Below are positions 9,882 through 18,545 of a DNA stretch of 40,554 nucleotides, piece by piece. The stretch comes from Melioribacteraceae bacterium (lineage in GTDB: Bacteria; Bacteroidota; Ignavibacteria; Ignavibacteriales; Melioribacteraceae). The stretch lies in assembly GCA_026983795.1 (NCBI GenBank), contig JALSTI010000224.1, forward strand, positions 1 to 40,554. Reading direction: 5' to 3'. Every line of letters starts with the position of its first letter. The first letter of the stretch is position 1. A model generated the notes under the pieces. It was not told where the DNA came from, ran no database searches, and saw nothing but the letters and a program-made list of their open reading frames with translations. The position numbers and the translations under genes were made by a program.

Positions 9882-11210
9882 ATGAAAAAGAAAGTAGCAT
9901 TAAATACTTTAGGCTGCAAGCTTAATTATGCCGAAACATCATATATAGCAAAAGAATTTTTGCAAAACGGATATGAAATTGTTGAGTTTAACAATTTTGC
10001 CGACGTTTATGTGCTTAATACTTGTACGGTGACCGAGAATGCCGAACGTGAGTGCAGACAAATTGTTAGGCGTGCCCGTAGAAAAAATCCCGGAGCTTCA
10101 ATAATTGTTACCGGTTGCTACGCTCAACTCCGCCCCAAGCAAATTGCAGAAATTGACGGCGTTGATTTGGTGTTGGGTAATGATGAAAAATTTGATATTT
10201 CAAACTATAATTTATTCGATGAAAAAGGCAACCTTTCGTGTATTAATGTTACATCTTCAGGCGGATTAAAAGAATTCCATCCGGCTTTTTCTTCGGAGGC
10301 GGATAACAGAACAAGAGCATTTCTTAAAATTCAAGATGGATGCGATTATAAGTGTTCCTTCTGTACTATTCCGCTTGCCCGCGGCAGCAGTAGAAGCGCT
10401 AATCCCGGGTTATTAGTGGACCAGTTTAAAAAATTGTTAGATAACGGTTATAAAGAAATAGTTTTAACAGGCGTAAATATTGGCGATTACGGTAAAAACG
10501 TTAATCTTAATTTTTATGAATTATTGGAAAAATTTGTGCAAATTAAAGGGAAGTTCAGAATAAGAATCAGCTCTATTGAACCCAACTTATTGACAAATGA
10601 TATTTTACAGCTCACAAAAGAAAACGAAAAAATTTGTAACCATTTTCATATCCCTTTACAAAGCGGCAGCAACGATATTTTGAAGTTGATGCATAGAAGG
10701 TATAAAAGGGAAGATTATGAAAAATTAATTTATAAAGCTAAAGAAATTATACCCGATTTGGGAATCGGAGTGGATGTGATTGTAGGATTTCCGGGAGAAA
10801 CGAAACGCCATTTTATGGAAACTTATAACTTTTTGCAAAATTTACCTGTTGAATATTTGCACGTGTTTACCTATTCGGAAAGACCTTTTACAAAAGCAAT
10901 TGAAATGCCTGGTAAAATTGAAATTCCCGAAAGAAAAAGACGGAATAATCTATTAAGAAGTTTGAGTGATAAAAAGCGGAATGAATTTAATAAAAGCTTC
11001 GTGAATAAAGAAGTTGAGGTATTATTCGAAACGGGAAAAACAGACGGATTTATTTACGGTTTTACTTCTAATTATATACGCGTAAAGTATCCCTTCAAAA
11101 CTGACTTGGTAAATAACTTTAAAAAAGTTATTATTACTTCAACCGATAACAATATTTGTTCGGCGGTAGAAAACAATCCGGAATATCAAAAACAAGAGGC
11201 GTTAGGCTAA
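9882..11210 (+). CDS. mtaB: tRNA t6A37 methylthiotransferase MtaB
   Basis: Radical-SAM enzyme that converts t6A at position 37 of ANN-decoding tRNAs to ms2t6A. The 442-aa protein has the MTTase N-terminal domain with cluster-binding C12, C48 and C79, the radical-SAM motif CDYKCSFC (C154, C158, C161), the HIPLQSGSNDILKLMHRRY motif, and a short C-terminal TRAM-like part. The opening LNTLGCKLNYAET fits MtaB better than MiaB (which has ...GCQMN...) or RimO. ATG directly follows the rpsA terminator. The next gene starts five bases after its stop. Confidence 0.92.
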   Translation: MKKKVALNTLGCKLNYAETSYIAKEFLQNGYEIVEFNNFADVYVLNTCTVTENAERECRQIVRRARRKNPGASIIVTGCYAQLRPKQIAEIDGVDLVLGNDEKFDISNYNLFDEKGNLSCINVTSSGGLKEFHPAFSSEADNRTRAFLKIQDGCDYKCSFCTIPLARGSSRSANPGLLVDQFKKLLDNGYKEIVLTGVNIGDYGKNVNLNFYELLEKFVQIKGKFRIRISSIEPNLLTNDILQLTKENEKICNHFHIPLQSGSNDILKLMHRRYKREDYEKLIYKAKEIIPDLGIGVDVIVGFPGETKRHFMETYNFLQNLPVEYLHVFTYSERPFTKAIEMPGKIEIPERKRRNNLLRSLSDKKRNEFNKSFVNKEVEVLFETGKTDGFIYGFTSNYIRVKYPFKTDLVNNFKKVIITSTDNNICSAVENNPEYQKQEALG

Positions 11211-11215
11211 ATATA

Positions 11216-11944
11216 ATGATTAAAAATGTCATCCTTTCTTTACTTTTTACTGTTTCTGTATTTGCGCAAAGCTCTACAAAGAGTATAATGGAATTGAAAA
11301 GTAAAAAATTCACTCGGGCAGTTAACCATAATTCATTGAATATATTGAGTGAAAAACCCAAAAAGAAAAGCATAGGATTGGGAATTATTTACTCGCTTTT
11401 ATTACCCGGAATGGGGGAACTTTATGCCGAATCGTATCAAAGCGGAAAGTATTTTACAATTGCGGATGGTATGTTATGGAGCGTATTAGCCGGCTTTGAT
11501 ATTTATGGAATAAATCAAAGAAATAATTATCGTGCGTTTGCCCAATCTTTTGGGAATGTAAGCTCCGGTTCTAAGGAAGATAAGTTTTATGCGGATATCG
11601 GATTTTACGATAGTGTGGATGATTTTAATAAGGAAAAAGAATTAAACCGGGATTTTAATAATACATACGATCCTAAAACGCATTATTGGCGTTGGGAAAG
11701 CGATTCACAGAGGAAAGAATTCAGGAATATGTGGTCGTCAAGTGAAAATGCTTTTAACAATATTAGATTTGCAGTCGGTGCATTAATTTTGAACAGAATC
11801 GTTAGCGCGATAAATGCAGTTCGTTTAATTGCTGCATATAATAAAAACATTTCAACCGGATTATCCTGGAATATATCATTCGGTGTACAAAATAAAGTAA
11901 ATTTGCCGTCAACATTCGAAATGAAATTTTCCACTCATTTTTAA
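11216..11944 (+). CDS. Secreted/envelope protein, DUF5683-like
   Basis: The track ORF begins at 11156 inside mtaB; the ATG at 11216 is preferred because it begins a clean signal peptide (MIKNVILSLLFTVSVFAQ) five bases after mtaB. The mature 242-aa-type protein has a hydrophobic region GIIYSLLLPGMGELYAESYQSGKYFT that matches the 'LPGxGexY...GK' start of DUF5683-like proteins of Bacteroidota, then a long Asn/Tyr/Trp-rich middle and a second hydrophobic patch (NIRFAVGALILNRIVSAINAVRLI). It is probably an inner-membrane or periplasmic protein. The biochemical function is unknown. Co-transcription with mtaB is likely from spacing, without implying shared function. Confidence 0.72.
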   Translation: MIKNVILSLLFTVSVFAQSSTKSIMELKSKKFTRAVNHNSLNILSEKPKKKSIGLGIIYSLLLPGMGELYAESYQSGKYFTIADGMLWSVLAGFDIYGINQRNNYRAFAQSFGNVSSGSKEDKFYADIGFYDSVDDFNKEKELNRDFNNTYDPKTHYWRWESDSQRKEFRNMWSSSENAFNNIRFAVGALILNRIVSAINAVRLIAAYNKNISTGLSWNISFGVQNKVNLPSTFEMKFSTHF

Positions 11945-11987
11945 CCGTATTATATTTCTTTTAACCTCAGAGCCGGAAAGCTGCGGA

Positions 11988-12570
11988 GAAAATTAAATAT
12001 AAACCATTAATAAATTTCAAAGCTGTTTTTTTTTATTAAAATTCTATCTGTGAAAATCTGTTGCATCAGTGTTATCCGTGTTCCTTCTTTAACCGCAAAG
12101 GCGCAAGGACGCAAAGAAAATAAATATAAACCATTAATAAATTTCAAAGCTGTTATTTTATTAAAATTCTATCTGTGAAAATCCGTTGCATCAGTGTTAT
12201 CCGCGTTCCATCCCCTCAGTGCAAATCATAATTAATCGGTTTTTTCAGCGTCCAATTACTTTAACCGCAAAGGACGCAAAGAAAATAAATATAAACCATT
12301 AATAAATTTCAAAGCTGTTTTTTATTAAAATTCTATCTGTGAGTATCCGTTGCATCGGTGTTATCCGCGTTCCATCCCCTCAGTGCAAATCATAATTAAT
12401 CGGTTTTTTCAGCGTCCAATTACTTTAACCGCAAAGGACGCAAAGAAAATAAATATAAACCATTAATAAATTTCAAAGCTGTTTTTTATTAAAATTCTAT
12501 CTGTGAAAATCCGTTGCATCGGTGTTATCCGTGTTCCATCCTTCCTCAGCGTCCTATCTTCATTAACCGG
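11988..12570. repeat. Four-copy long direct repeat (about 128-165 bp units)
   Basis: Non-coding array filling the gap between the DUF5683-like gene and truA. Copies begin with 'gaaaataaatataaaccatt' at 11988, 12116, 12281 and 12445 (periods 128, 165, 164). Each copy holds 'aataaatttcaaagctg', an oligo-T stretch, 'attaaaattctatctgtga', 'atccgttgcatc.gtgttatccg.gttcc' and, between copies, 'aaccgcaaaggacgcaaag'. Copy 1 lacks the about 37-nt segment 'catcccctcagtgcaaatcataattaatcgg...'. Copies 2-4 are almost identical, so amplification is recent. No ORF, no spacers of CRISPR type. Confidence 0.93.
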
Positions 12571-12657
12571 GAAGACAACTTTTATCCTTTTCGTTTTAAA
12601 TTTAACTTAATGTTTTAAATCCTTTTTGTAGATTTGATTATTAAAAAGAATAATTAA

Positions 12658-13392
12658 ATGTATAATTACAAATTAACAATTCAATATAACGGAACGCGCT
12701 ATAACGGTTGGCAATCACAGCCCGACGGTAATACAATTCAAGATAAAATTACTTATGCCGTTTCGGTTTTAACAAAACAAGAAATTTCATTGACCGCCTC
12801 GGGCAGAACGGATGCCGGCGTTCATGCGCTTGGTCAAGTTGCTAATTTCAAATATAATAAGGATGTAAATAAATCAAAATTTCTACATTCTTTAAATTCA
12901 ATTTTACCTGATGATATTTCAATTATTAATATGGAAAAAGTAAGCGATGAATTTCATTCAAGGTTTGACGCAAAAAAAAGAAGCTATTTTTATTTAATGA
13001 GTAAAATTAAATCTCCGTTCTACTTTCATTTTTCAAACTACGATACAAGATTTGCCGGGTTGGATTTACAAAAGTTAAACTTAATCTCAAAAGTATTACT
13101 GGGCGAACATGATTTTACTTCATTTACAAAGAAAAAAACGGAAACGGAAAATAAAGTTTGTAATATTTCTAAGATAAGATGGAGCGGAAATAATAATTTT
13201 ATAATTTTCAGAATTGAAGCCGACCGTTTCCTTCACGGAATGGTTAGAGCTATTGTCGGCACAATTTTATTAGCGGCAAGCAAAGACGATCCGGTTAATT
13301 TACTTGCCGAAATACTTAAATCAAAAAACCGGGAAGCAGCCGGACCGTCGGCTTTGGCAAAAGGATTGTTTTTATACAAAGTTAAATATTGA
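12658..13392 (+). CDS. truA: tRNA pseudouridine(38-40) synthase TruA
   Basis: Makes pseudouridine at positions 38-40 of the tRNA anticodon arm. The 244-aa protein contains the catalytic motif SGRTDAGVHALGQVANF (D52) and the family blocks RYNGWQSQPDGNTIQ, FHSRFDAKKRSYFYLM and FHGMVR-type ADRFLHGMVRAIVGT. Normal length. No strong ribosome binding site. Begins a plus-strand run through 16341. The next gene starts 10 bases after its stop. Confidence 0.95.
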   Translation: MYNYKLTIQYNGTRYNGWQSQPDGNTIQDKITYAVSVLTKQEISLTASGRTDAGVHALGQVANFKYNKDVNKSKFLHSLNSILPDDISIINMEKVSDEFHSRFDAKKRSYFYLMSKIKSPFYFHFSNYDTRFAGLDLQKLNLISKVLLGEHDFTSFTKKKTETENKVCNISKIRWSGNNNFIIFRIEADRFLHGMVRAIVGTILLAASKDDPVNLLAEILKSKNREAAGPSALAKGLFLYKVKY

Positions 13393-13402
13393 AAGGGGTT
13401 TT

Positions 13403-13888
13403 ATGGAAATTTTAGCAAACTATCATCCGCTTATAATTCATTTCCCAATTGTTCTTTTTTTATTATATATATTATTCGAGTTTATATCGCTTTTTTCAAC
13501 AAATAAAATTGTTTATAATATTGCAAATTTGATTTTATTTTTAGGGGTTTTGGCGGGAATAGCCGCAGTTCTTACGGGAAACCAAGCGGCTGAAGTTGCA
13601 ATGCGTTCGAATATTGGCAATACAAAATGGTTGGAAGAATTAATAGATAAACACGAACAATACGCAACTATTACCGTTTGGTATTTCGCTATTATTTTAA
13701 CTGTGCGTTATTTTTTAACTATTAAGAAAAAGTTTACACTTAAGCTCAAAATAACTTTTGTTATATTAGCAATTGTAGGTTCAATTTTTGTTTTTGAAAC
13801 CGGTGAACACGGCGGCGATTTGGTTTACGAACACGGCGTCGGGACATCGTTATTTCAGCAAAGTTTACAAAATTCTAATTCTAAATAA
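13403..13888 (+). CDS. DUF2231-type integral membrane protein
   Basis: The track ORF starts upstream inside truA; the ATG at 13403, behind GAAAGGGG, is preferred and gives 161 aa. It opens with NYHPLIIHFPIVLFLLYILFEF, the conserved 'HPxxxHFP' motif of DUF2231, followed by three more hydrophobic segments (about 38-58, 88-104, 117-133). A conserved His-rich end FETGEHGGDLVYEHGVG follows. Such histidines suggest heme or metal binding in the membrane, but this is inference. Likely co-transcribed with truA and the following barrel protein. Confidence 0.75.
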   Translation: MEILANYHPLIIHFPIVLFLLYILFEFISLFSTNKIVYNIANLILFLGVLAGIAAVLTGNQAAEVAMRSNIGNTKWLEELIDKHEQYATITVWYFAIILTVRYFLTIKKKFTLKLKITFVILAIVGSIFVFETGEHGGDLVYEHGVGTSLFQQSLQNSNSK

Positions 13889-13900
13889 AAATATTGATAA

Positions 13901-14500
13901 TTGAAATTTAGACTGTTAAATATTTTTCTGTTTGCTTTTATAATTACGACCGCTGCAAACGCTCAAAATTTAGAGTTTGGAAAGGCAAAAGGATTATTTA
14001 TGTCAATCGGGGTCGGACCGAGATTCCCTGTAGGCCAATTCAGTAACAGAATAAGTTTGGGAATGGGAATTGACCTGGCATTTTCATATACCGATAATAA
14101 ATATCTTCCCGTGTTTCTTTATACGAAGTTCGGATACCAACATTTCCCGGGTGATATGGACTTTTATAAAAATTCCAATTATTCAGCTTTTTCCAGTACT
14201 TTGTTTTCTATTGATGCAGGCGCCAGATATTTTTTCAATCCTTTGTTAAGAAATATTGTATTATTGATGCCTATAGCCGAGGTCGGATTGTCGTATAGCT
14301 TTTTGGAAAATTATCACGAATTTAAATTGGATAAAAATCAAAACAATTTTTTTGAATCCATCTCAAAATTCGGATTTCACGTGGGAGCCGGATTTTCAAT
14401 GTTTCTTTTGGATGTAATGACCAATTATTACTATTATTCCAATAGTCAATTTATTTCGTTTGACTTAAGATTAAGAATTCCAATTTTTGTAACAATGTAG
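13901..14500 (+). CDS. Putative outer-membrane beta-barrel protein
   Basis: 199-aa protein with signal peptide MKFRLLNIFLFAFIITTAANAQ. Alternating aromatic/hydrophobic strands and a C-terminal strand (FDLRLRIPIFVTM) are typical of small OMP beta-barrels. Glycine-rich strand turns (SIGVGPRFPVGQFSNRISLGMGIDLAFSY, SKFGFHVGAGFSMFLL) support this. The start is a TTG at 13901; no ATG fits better and no Shine-Dalgarno is clear, so the start is less certain than the frame. Function unknown. It lies 12 bases after the DUF2231 gene and 10 before the enoyl-CoA hydratase gene. Confidence 0.68.
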   Translation: MKFRLLNIFLFAFIITTAANAQNLEFGKAKGLFMSIGVGPRFPVGQFSNRISLGMGIDLAFSYTDNKYLPVFLYTKFGYQHFPGDMDFYKNSNYSAFSSTLFSIDAGARYFFNPLLRNIVLLMPIAEVGLSYSFLENYHEFKLDKNQNNFFESISKFGFHVGAGFSMFLLDVMTNYYYYSNSQFISFDLRLRIPIFVTM

Positions 14501-14510
14501 AGGGGTAAAT

Positions 14511-15293
14511 ATGGAACTGCAAAATTTAATGTTTGAAATTGAAAATGAAATAGGTTATGTGACAATTAACCGCCCTAAAAAATTAAATGCACTGAATTCG
14601 AGAACAATGGATGAATTGAACCGGCTTTTTAACGAAATAAAATATAACGATGAGATAAAAGTAGTTATTGTAACCGGTGCGGGAGAAAAAGCATTTGTGG
14701 CGGGAGCCGATATTCGGGAGTTAAACGAATTGGACATGAATTCTAGCCGTACATTTGCGCAAAAAGGTCAAGCTGTTTTTAATTTAATTGAGAATTTGGG
14801 AAAACCGGTTATTGCAGCGGTAAACGGATTTGCGCTTGGCGGCGGTTGCGAATTGGCCCTGGCATGTCATATACGCATAGCATCTACTAATGCAATATTC
14901 GGTCAACCTGAAGTTAATTTGGGAATAATTCCCGGTTACGGCGGAACGCAAAGATTAGCTCGATTAATAAATACGGGCAGAGCTGTTGAGTATATTTTAA
15001 CCGGCGATATGATTGACGCTAAAGAGGCTTTCAGGTTAGGAATTGTAAATCATATATACCCTGCGGAAGAATTAATGGAAAAGGCAAATGAGATTGCAGG
15101 TAAAATTAAATCGAAGGGACAAATAGCCGTTAAATTGGCATTGAATGCAACGCTAAGTTCTGCGGATTTAAATTTGAAAGAGGGATTAAACTTGGAAGCA
15201 AATCTATTTTCGTTATGTACGGGGACGAAAGATTTTAAAGAAGGGACAAATGCATTTTTGGAGAAAAGATCTCCTAAATTTACAGGTAAGTAA
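14511..15293 (+). CDS. Enoyl-CoA hydratase/isomerase family protein
   Basis: Crotonase-fold enzyme that hydrates trans-2-enoyl-CoA, probably to the 3-hydroxyacyl-CoA. The 260-aa protein keeps both catalytic glutamates: E114 in NGFALGGGCELALACH and E134 in FGQPEVNLGIIPGYGGTQRLAR. It also has the oxyanion-hole segments AFVAGADIRELNEL and ALGGG. This set favours a true hydratase over a pure isomerase. GAGGGG lies before the ATG. No other beta-oxidation gene is next to it, so whether it serves fatty-acid or butanoate metabolism is unknown. Confidence 0.9.
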   Translation: MELQNLMFEIENEIGYVTINRPKKLNALNSRTMDELNRLFNEIKYNDEIKVVIVTGAGEKAFVAGADIRELNELDMNSSRTFAQKGQAVFNLIENLGKPVIAAVNGFALGGGCELALACHIRIASTNAIFGQPEVNLGIIPGYGGTQRLARLINTGRAVEYILTGDMIDAKEAFRLGIVNHIYPAEELMEKANEIAGKIKSKGQIAVKLALNATLSSADLNLKEGLNLEANLFSLCTGTKDFKEGTNAFLEKRSPKFTGK

Positions 15294-15321
15294 CTGTGCT
15301 AATTAATTTTCTAAATCCGGA

Positions 15322-16341
15322 ATGATTGTAAAAAAAAGATTAATCTATTTTTTAATTGCTTTGGTCGTTTTGCTTTTGGTGGTAAATTTAATTCTTGACA
15401 AATTTAATCCGCCTAAAGTTCAAATTAAGCATAGTGAGGTTTCTCAAAATCTTATTGAAAAGAAATTTAAAAAGACGCTTTCGGAATATGGAATTAAAAA
15501 TGATTGGATAAAAAAAATAAATCCGAGTAAGAAAAAAGACAAATCACTGTTATATCTTTACCGTGTTTCCCTCCCTAATGATATTTCCGTTCCATTATTG
15601 ATCAGCGATCTTAAAAAGACGCTTGAAATATATGACGTTAATGTTAACGCCGAAGAAAAAAATAATTTTGGTAGTTCAGTTGTAACAATAGTGAATAATG
15701 GTAAAATAAAACTTAAAGCGGAATTTAAATATAAAGCCGGTATAAAAAGAAGTAGTTCCCGTATAGCTTTTATTTTGAGTAATATTAATTCGCTAAGCAA
15801 TGAAGATTTTAATTCCTTATTGAAAATCCCGTACAATTACGGAGTTATAATTTTACCCGATGCGGATACCGAAAGTTTGGCAAAACAAATCGAAAGTAAT
15901 AAAAAAGAATATTATTTAATACTAAACGATAATATATCCGATGAAAGATTTGAACTAAATAATGATTTTACCAAAGGTGTAGTAAACCGCGCTTTGAGTA
16001 ATATTTTTAAATTTTATAAAGGCGGTTCCTTTTTCTTAATAGATAATGAATCGGATTTATATAACAGCGCTGTAATTGAGTATATAAAAACCGTTTTGAA
16101 AAGAAACGGGAAAAAGTATTTTTACTTCCAGGATTTTACTAAACTGCATGGCGAGAGTAAAAAGGATTTGGAATCATTATGGGATTTTTATATCATGAAT
16201 ATTAAACCGCAAGAAACAAAAATTTTCGTAATATCTGCTGCGGATTTTTTATCGATTACGGATAAAATTGCCAATTATATACGAAAGGGAAATAAAGTTA
16301 GTTTGGCATCTAAAATATTAATAAAAAAAATAGAAAATTAA
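15322..16341 (+). CDS. Membrane-anchored protein, resembles degenerate divergent polysaccharide deacetylase
   Basis: 339 aa with an N-terminal membrane anchor (IYFLIALVVLLLVVNLIL), a Lys-rich region (about 45-150), then a domain whose order of motifs recalls divergent polysaccharide deacetylases (YibQ/DUF610): RIAFILSNINSLS ... YNYGVIILPDA ... YYLILNDNIS ... GGSFFLIDNES ... KKYFYFQDFT ... KVSLASKIL. In that family the first block normally contains a metal-binding DD (IIDD.G); here it is LSN, so catalytic acids appear lost. The family assignment is inference from pattern. If correct, the protein is probably a non-catalytic envelope protein facing the periplasm. 28 bases after the hydratase gene. 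Confidence 0.5.
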   Translation: MIVKKRLIYFLIALVVLLLVVNLILDKFNPPKVQIKHSEVSQNLIEKKFKKTLSEYGIKNDWIKKINPSKKKDKSLLYLYRVSLPNDISVPLLISDLKKTLEIYDVNVNAEEKNNFGSSVVTIVNNGKIKLKAEFKYKAGIKRSSSRIAFILSNINSLSNEDFNSLLKIPYNYGVIILPDADTESLAKQIESNKKEYYLILNDNISDERFELNNDFTKGVVNRALSNIFKFYKGGSFFLIDNESDLYNSAVIEYIKTVLKRNGKKYFYFQDFTKLHGESKKDLESLWDFYIMNIKPQETKIFVISAADFLSITDKIANYIRKGNKVSLASKILIKKIEN

Positions 16342-16347
16342 ACTTTT

Positions 16348-16374
16348 ATAATATAAACTTTGTATTTATATTAT
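16348..16374. terminator. AT-only hairpin between convergent genes
   Basis: Perfect 10-bp inverted repeat ataatataaa / tttatattat with a seven-base loop. It lies between two convergent genes and covers the stop of the minus-strand M16 gene. It could act as a weak bidirectional terminator, but with only A-T pairs and no flanking T run this is uncertain. Confidence 0.3.
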
Positions 16375-17727
16375 GTTGCCTTCCATATCCAATTCAATAA
16401 TTTGCTGCGATGTTAACCTTTCAAGCTGCGGTTTAATAATATTTTTATCGCCAACAACCAGAATACTGATATATTCCGGCAGTAAATCATTTTTTGCGGC
16501 GGCTTCAACTTCCGCTAAGCTCGTTCTTTCAATATTATCAATATAAACGTTAAAATAATCTAAAGGTAAATCGTAAACCGTCATTAAGGTTAAATTACTT
16601 GAAACCTGGGAAAATGTTTCAAACATCGAGGGATACCTTTTGATCAAGTAGGATTTACTAAAATTTAGTTCTTCTTTGGAAATAAATTTTCTTATTCCGT
16701 CAATTTCTTTTAGTATTTCGCTAACGGACTCGCCGGCATGTTCGCTTTCCACACCGGTAGATACGATAAAAGCACTTCCGTTTTTATTATACTGGTAACT
16801 TGAATGCGCTCCGTATGTAAAACCTTTATCTTCGCGCAGATTTAGATTAATTCTACTTGAAAATTGTCCGCCCAATATGGAATTCATTAATGTTCTGGCG
16901 TAAAAGTCATCCGAAGTTCTGCCTCTTGAAATTTTCCCGATTCTAATTTCGCTTTGTGCGGAACCGTTTTTATGTACAATATAAAATTGCCTCTTTTTAG
17001 GTTTAATAACATTTTGGTTTTCTTCTATTGTCCGTTCGGCTTTCCAGTCTGTAAATTGTTTTTCTATTAATTTTAGAATTGTATTGAATTCTATATTGCC
17101 AACCACAATTAAAGTTGATGTACCGGGAGAAAAATTTCTTTTATAATTTTCCAATACATCCTGATGCGTAATGTTTTCAACATCTTTATAAGACCCAATA
17201 GAAGATGATTTATAAGGCGAATTTTCGAATAATATTTTCCTGAAAACGGAATTTGCAATATATTCCGGATCATCTTGCAATTGAATAATTTTTGTTAATT
17301 GTTTGTGTTTTTCCCTTTCAAAATCATCTTGGGTTAATCTCGGTTCTTTTACTATTAAAGAAAGAAGCTCCAAAGATTTTTCGAGGTGTTCTTTTAATGT
17401 TAACATAGAAACAGATAAAGATTCTTGATCGGTTTGGCAGCGCAAAATTGAACCGATGCTTTCAACTTCATCATCCAATTGCAATGCGGAATATTTGCCG
17501 GCACCTTCGTCGATTAAAAGCGAAAGTAAATAATTAAGTCCGCTTTTACCAACCGGATCTTTCTTGCTCCCCGAGTCGGCTACAAAGTTAAATTGCACAA
17601 TTGGCAAATTATTTTTTTCTACAAAAATTACATTTAACCCGTTTTGCAATTTTGTTTTTTTTATTTCGGGTAATTGAAATTCTATTTTCCCTTTTTCTTC
17701 AGGTTTTATACTTCTATCAATAATCAT
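16366..17727 (-). CDS. M16 family peptidase-like protein, non-catalytic subunit
   Basis: Pitrilysin-fold protein lacking the zinc site. Aligned to the active partner, the HxxEH box is replaced by Y-LL-SL (segment SGLNYLLSLLIDEGAG, H to Y, E to S, H to L). The second-half R/Y region is kept: GGQFSSRINLNLREDKGFTYGAHS. Bacterial M16B proteins often work as a pair of an HxxEH subunit and an R/Y subunit; the active one is encoded at 18546-19817. The ORF can start at GTG 17736, overlapping the NYN stop (GTGA), or at ATG 17727; ATG is chosen here, giving 453 aa. No signal peptide, so probably cytoplasmic or periplasmic by an unseen route. Confidence 0.87.
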   Translation of the reverse strand: MIIDRSIKPEEKGKIEFQLPEIKKTKLQNGLNVIFVEKNNLPIVQFNFVADSGSKKDPVGKSGLNYLLSLLIDEGAGKYSALQLDDEVESIGSILRCQTDQESLSVSMLTLKEHLEKSLELLSLIVKEPRLTQDDFEREKHKQLTKIIQLQDDPEYIANSVFRKILFENSPYKSSSIGSYKDVENITHQDVLENYKRNFSPGTSTLIVVGNIEFNTILKLIEKQFTDWKAERTIEENQNVIKPKKRQFYIVHKNGSAQSEIRIGKISRGRTSDDFYARTLMNSILGGQFSSRINLNLREDKGFTYGAHSSYQYNKNGSAFIVSTGVESEHAGESVSEILKEIDGIRKFISKEELNFSKSYLIKRYPSMFETFSQVSSNLTLMTVYDLPLDYFNVYIDNIERTSLAEVEAAAKNDLLPEYISILVVGDKNIIKPQLERLTSQQIIELDMEGNII

Positions 17728-17732
17728 AACTT

Positions 17733-18356
17733 TCACCAGTTTTGTGGTTTTCTTATTTGTGTTCCTGGAATAATTTCCGGTAATTGTGAATTTTTTAACA
17801 AACCCGTTCTTATTCTTTTAAAAAAATCGGCATTTTTCATTAATTCATTGGAAGGATGACTTCTACCAGGATGAATTAATCCGATTATTTTTTTAGGATG
17901 ATATTTTTTGACTAATTTTATTGCTTCAGCTAAATCACTGTCATTTGAAACAATTACAGCACATTCGTATTTATTTAACCAAGCGTCATTTAATAAATGA
18001 ACTGCTATATTTACATCCGATCCCTTTTCTTCGGTTTTAATAATATAAGCATATTTTTGTTTTTTTGAGGAATTAGCTAACGGTGCTTTTACTTCATGAG
18101 ATAAAAAATGACCGTAAAAAATTTTAATTTCCGGTATAAATTGTTGGAGGGCTTTTAAATAAATCTTTTGTCTTGATGGTTTTGTAGGGTCATACTTTCC
18201 GGAGACTATTGCAGTAAAATATTTTATCTCGGTAATTTCATTCGATTTATTAAGTAATTTTTGAAATAATTTTTTGAAATCGACCCATTTAAACGGTGTG
18301 CCTTTTACGGCTCCATAATAAAAATTAAATCCATCAATATAAACTATTGTTTTCAT
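17733..18356 (-). CDS. NYN (PIN-like) domain protein, putative ribonuclease
   Basis: 207 aa from the ATG that starts MKTIVYIDGFNFYYGAVKGTP (the track start seven codons upstream is not needed). Motifs of the NYN/LabA-DUF88 family: DGFNFYYG with a catalytic Asp, EEKGSDVNIAVHLLNDA, SNDSDLAEAIKLVKK, and the C-terminal KPQNW ending seen in one common subfamily. NYN domains are PIN-like, metal-dependent RNases, but the substrate of this subfamily is not known to me. The gene lies between the two M16 genes and overlaps the downstream one (GTGA if the GTG start is used). A hairpin at 18378-18395 separates it from the upstream M16 gene. Confidence 0.85.
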   Translation of the reverse strand: MKTIVYIDGFNFYYGAVKGTPFKWVDFKKLFQKLLNKSNEITEIKYFTAIVSGKYDPTKPSRQKIYLKALQQFIPEIKIFYGHFLSHEVKAPLANSSKKQKYAYIIKTEEKGSDVNIAVHLLNDAWLNKYECAVIVSNDSDLAEAIKLVKKYHPKKIIGLIHPGRSHPSNELMKNADFFKRIRTGLLKNSQLPEIIPGTQIRKPQNW

Positions 18357-18367
18357 ATAATAAGATA

Positions 18368-18395
18368 TAAAAAGCAAGGGTCACCTAAGTGACCC
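18368..18395 (-). terminator. Hairpin between active M16 gene and NYN gene
   Basis: Perfect 7-bp stem gggtcac/gtgaccc with a four-base loop. On the minus strand it is followed by TTGCTTTTT, so it can terminate transcription coming from the 18546-19817 M16 gene. Outer bases (caaggg ... cccttg) allow an alternative longer pairing. It lies only about 12-20 bases upstream of the NYN start, so it could also act in the NYN leader. Confidence 0.55.
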
Positions 18396-18545
18396 TGCAC
18401 CCTTGGTATTAAAACCTAAGGGGAGATAAAAATATATTGTAAAATATCAAAAATATAATTTTAAAACAAATTAGAATTTCTTTCCTCTTCTTAAATTTTT
18501 CTAAGATAAAAATGTTTCCGGATTTTATGAAAAATTAATTTTAAG

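Noticed and set aside
11156-11215. Upstream extension of the DUF5683-like protein into mtaB
   Set aside because: The extra 20 residues would mask a clear signal peptide beginning at 11216.
11988-12570. CRISPR array
   Set aside because: Units are 128-165 bp and almost wholly identical; there are no short repeats separated by unique spacers and no cas genes.
17733-18356. NYN gene as part of a defence island
   Set aside because: No other defence genes lie near. The neighbours are M16 peptidases and housekeeping genes.
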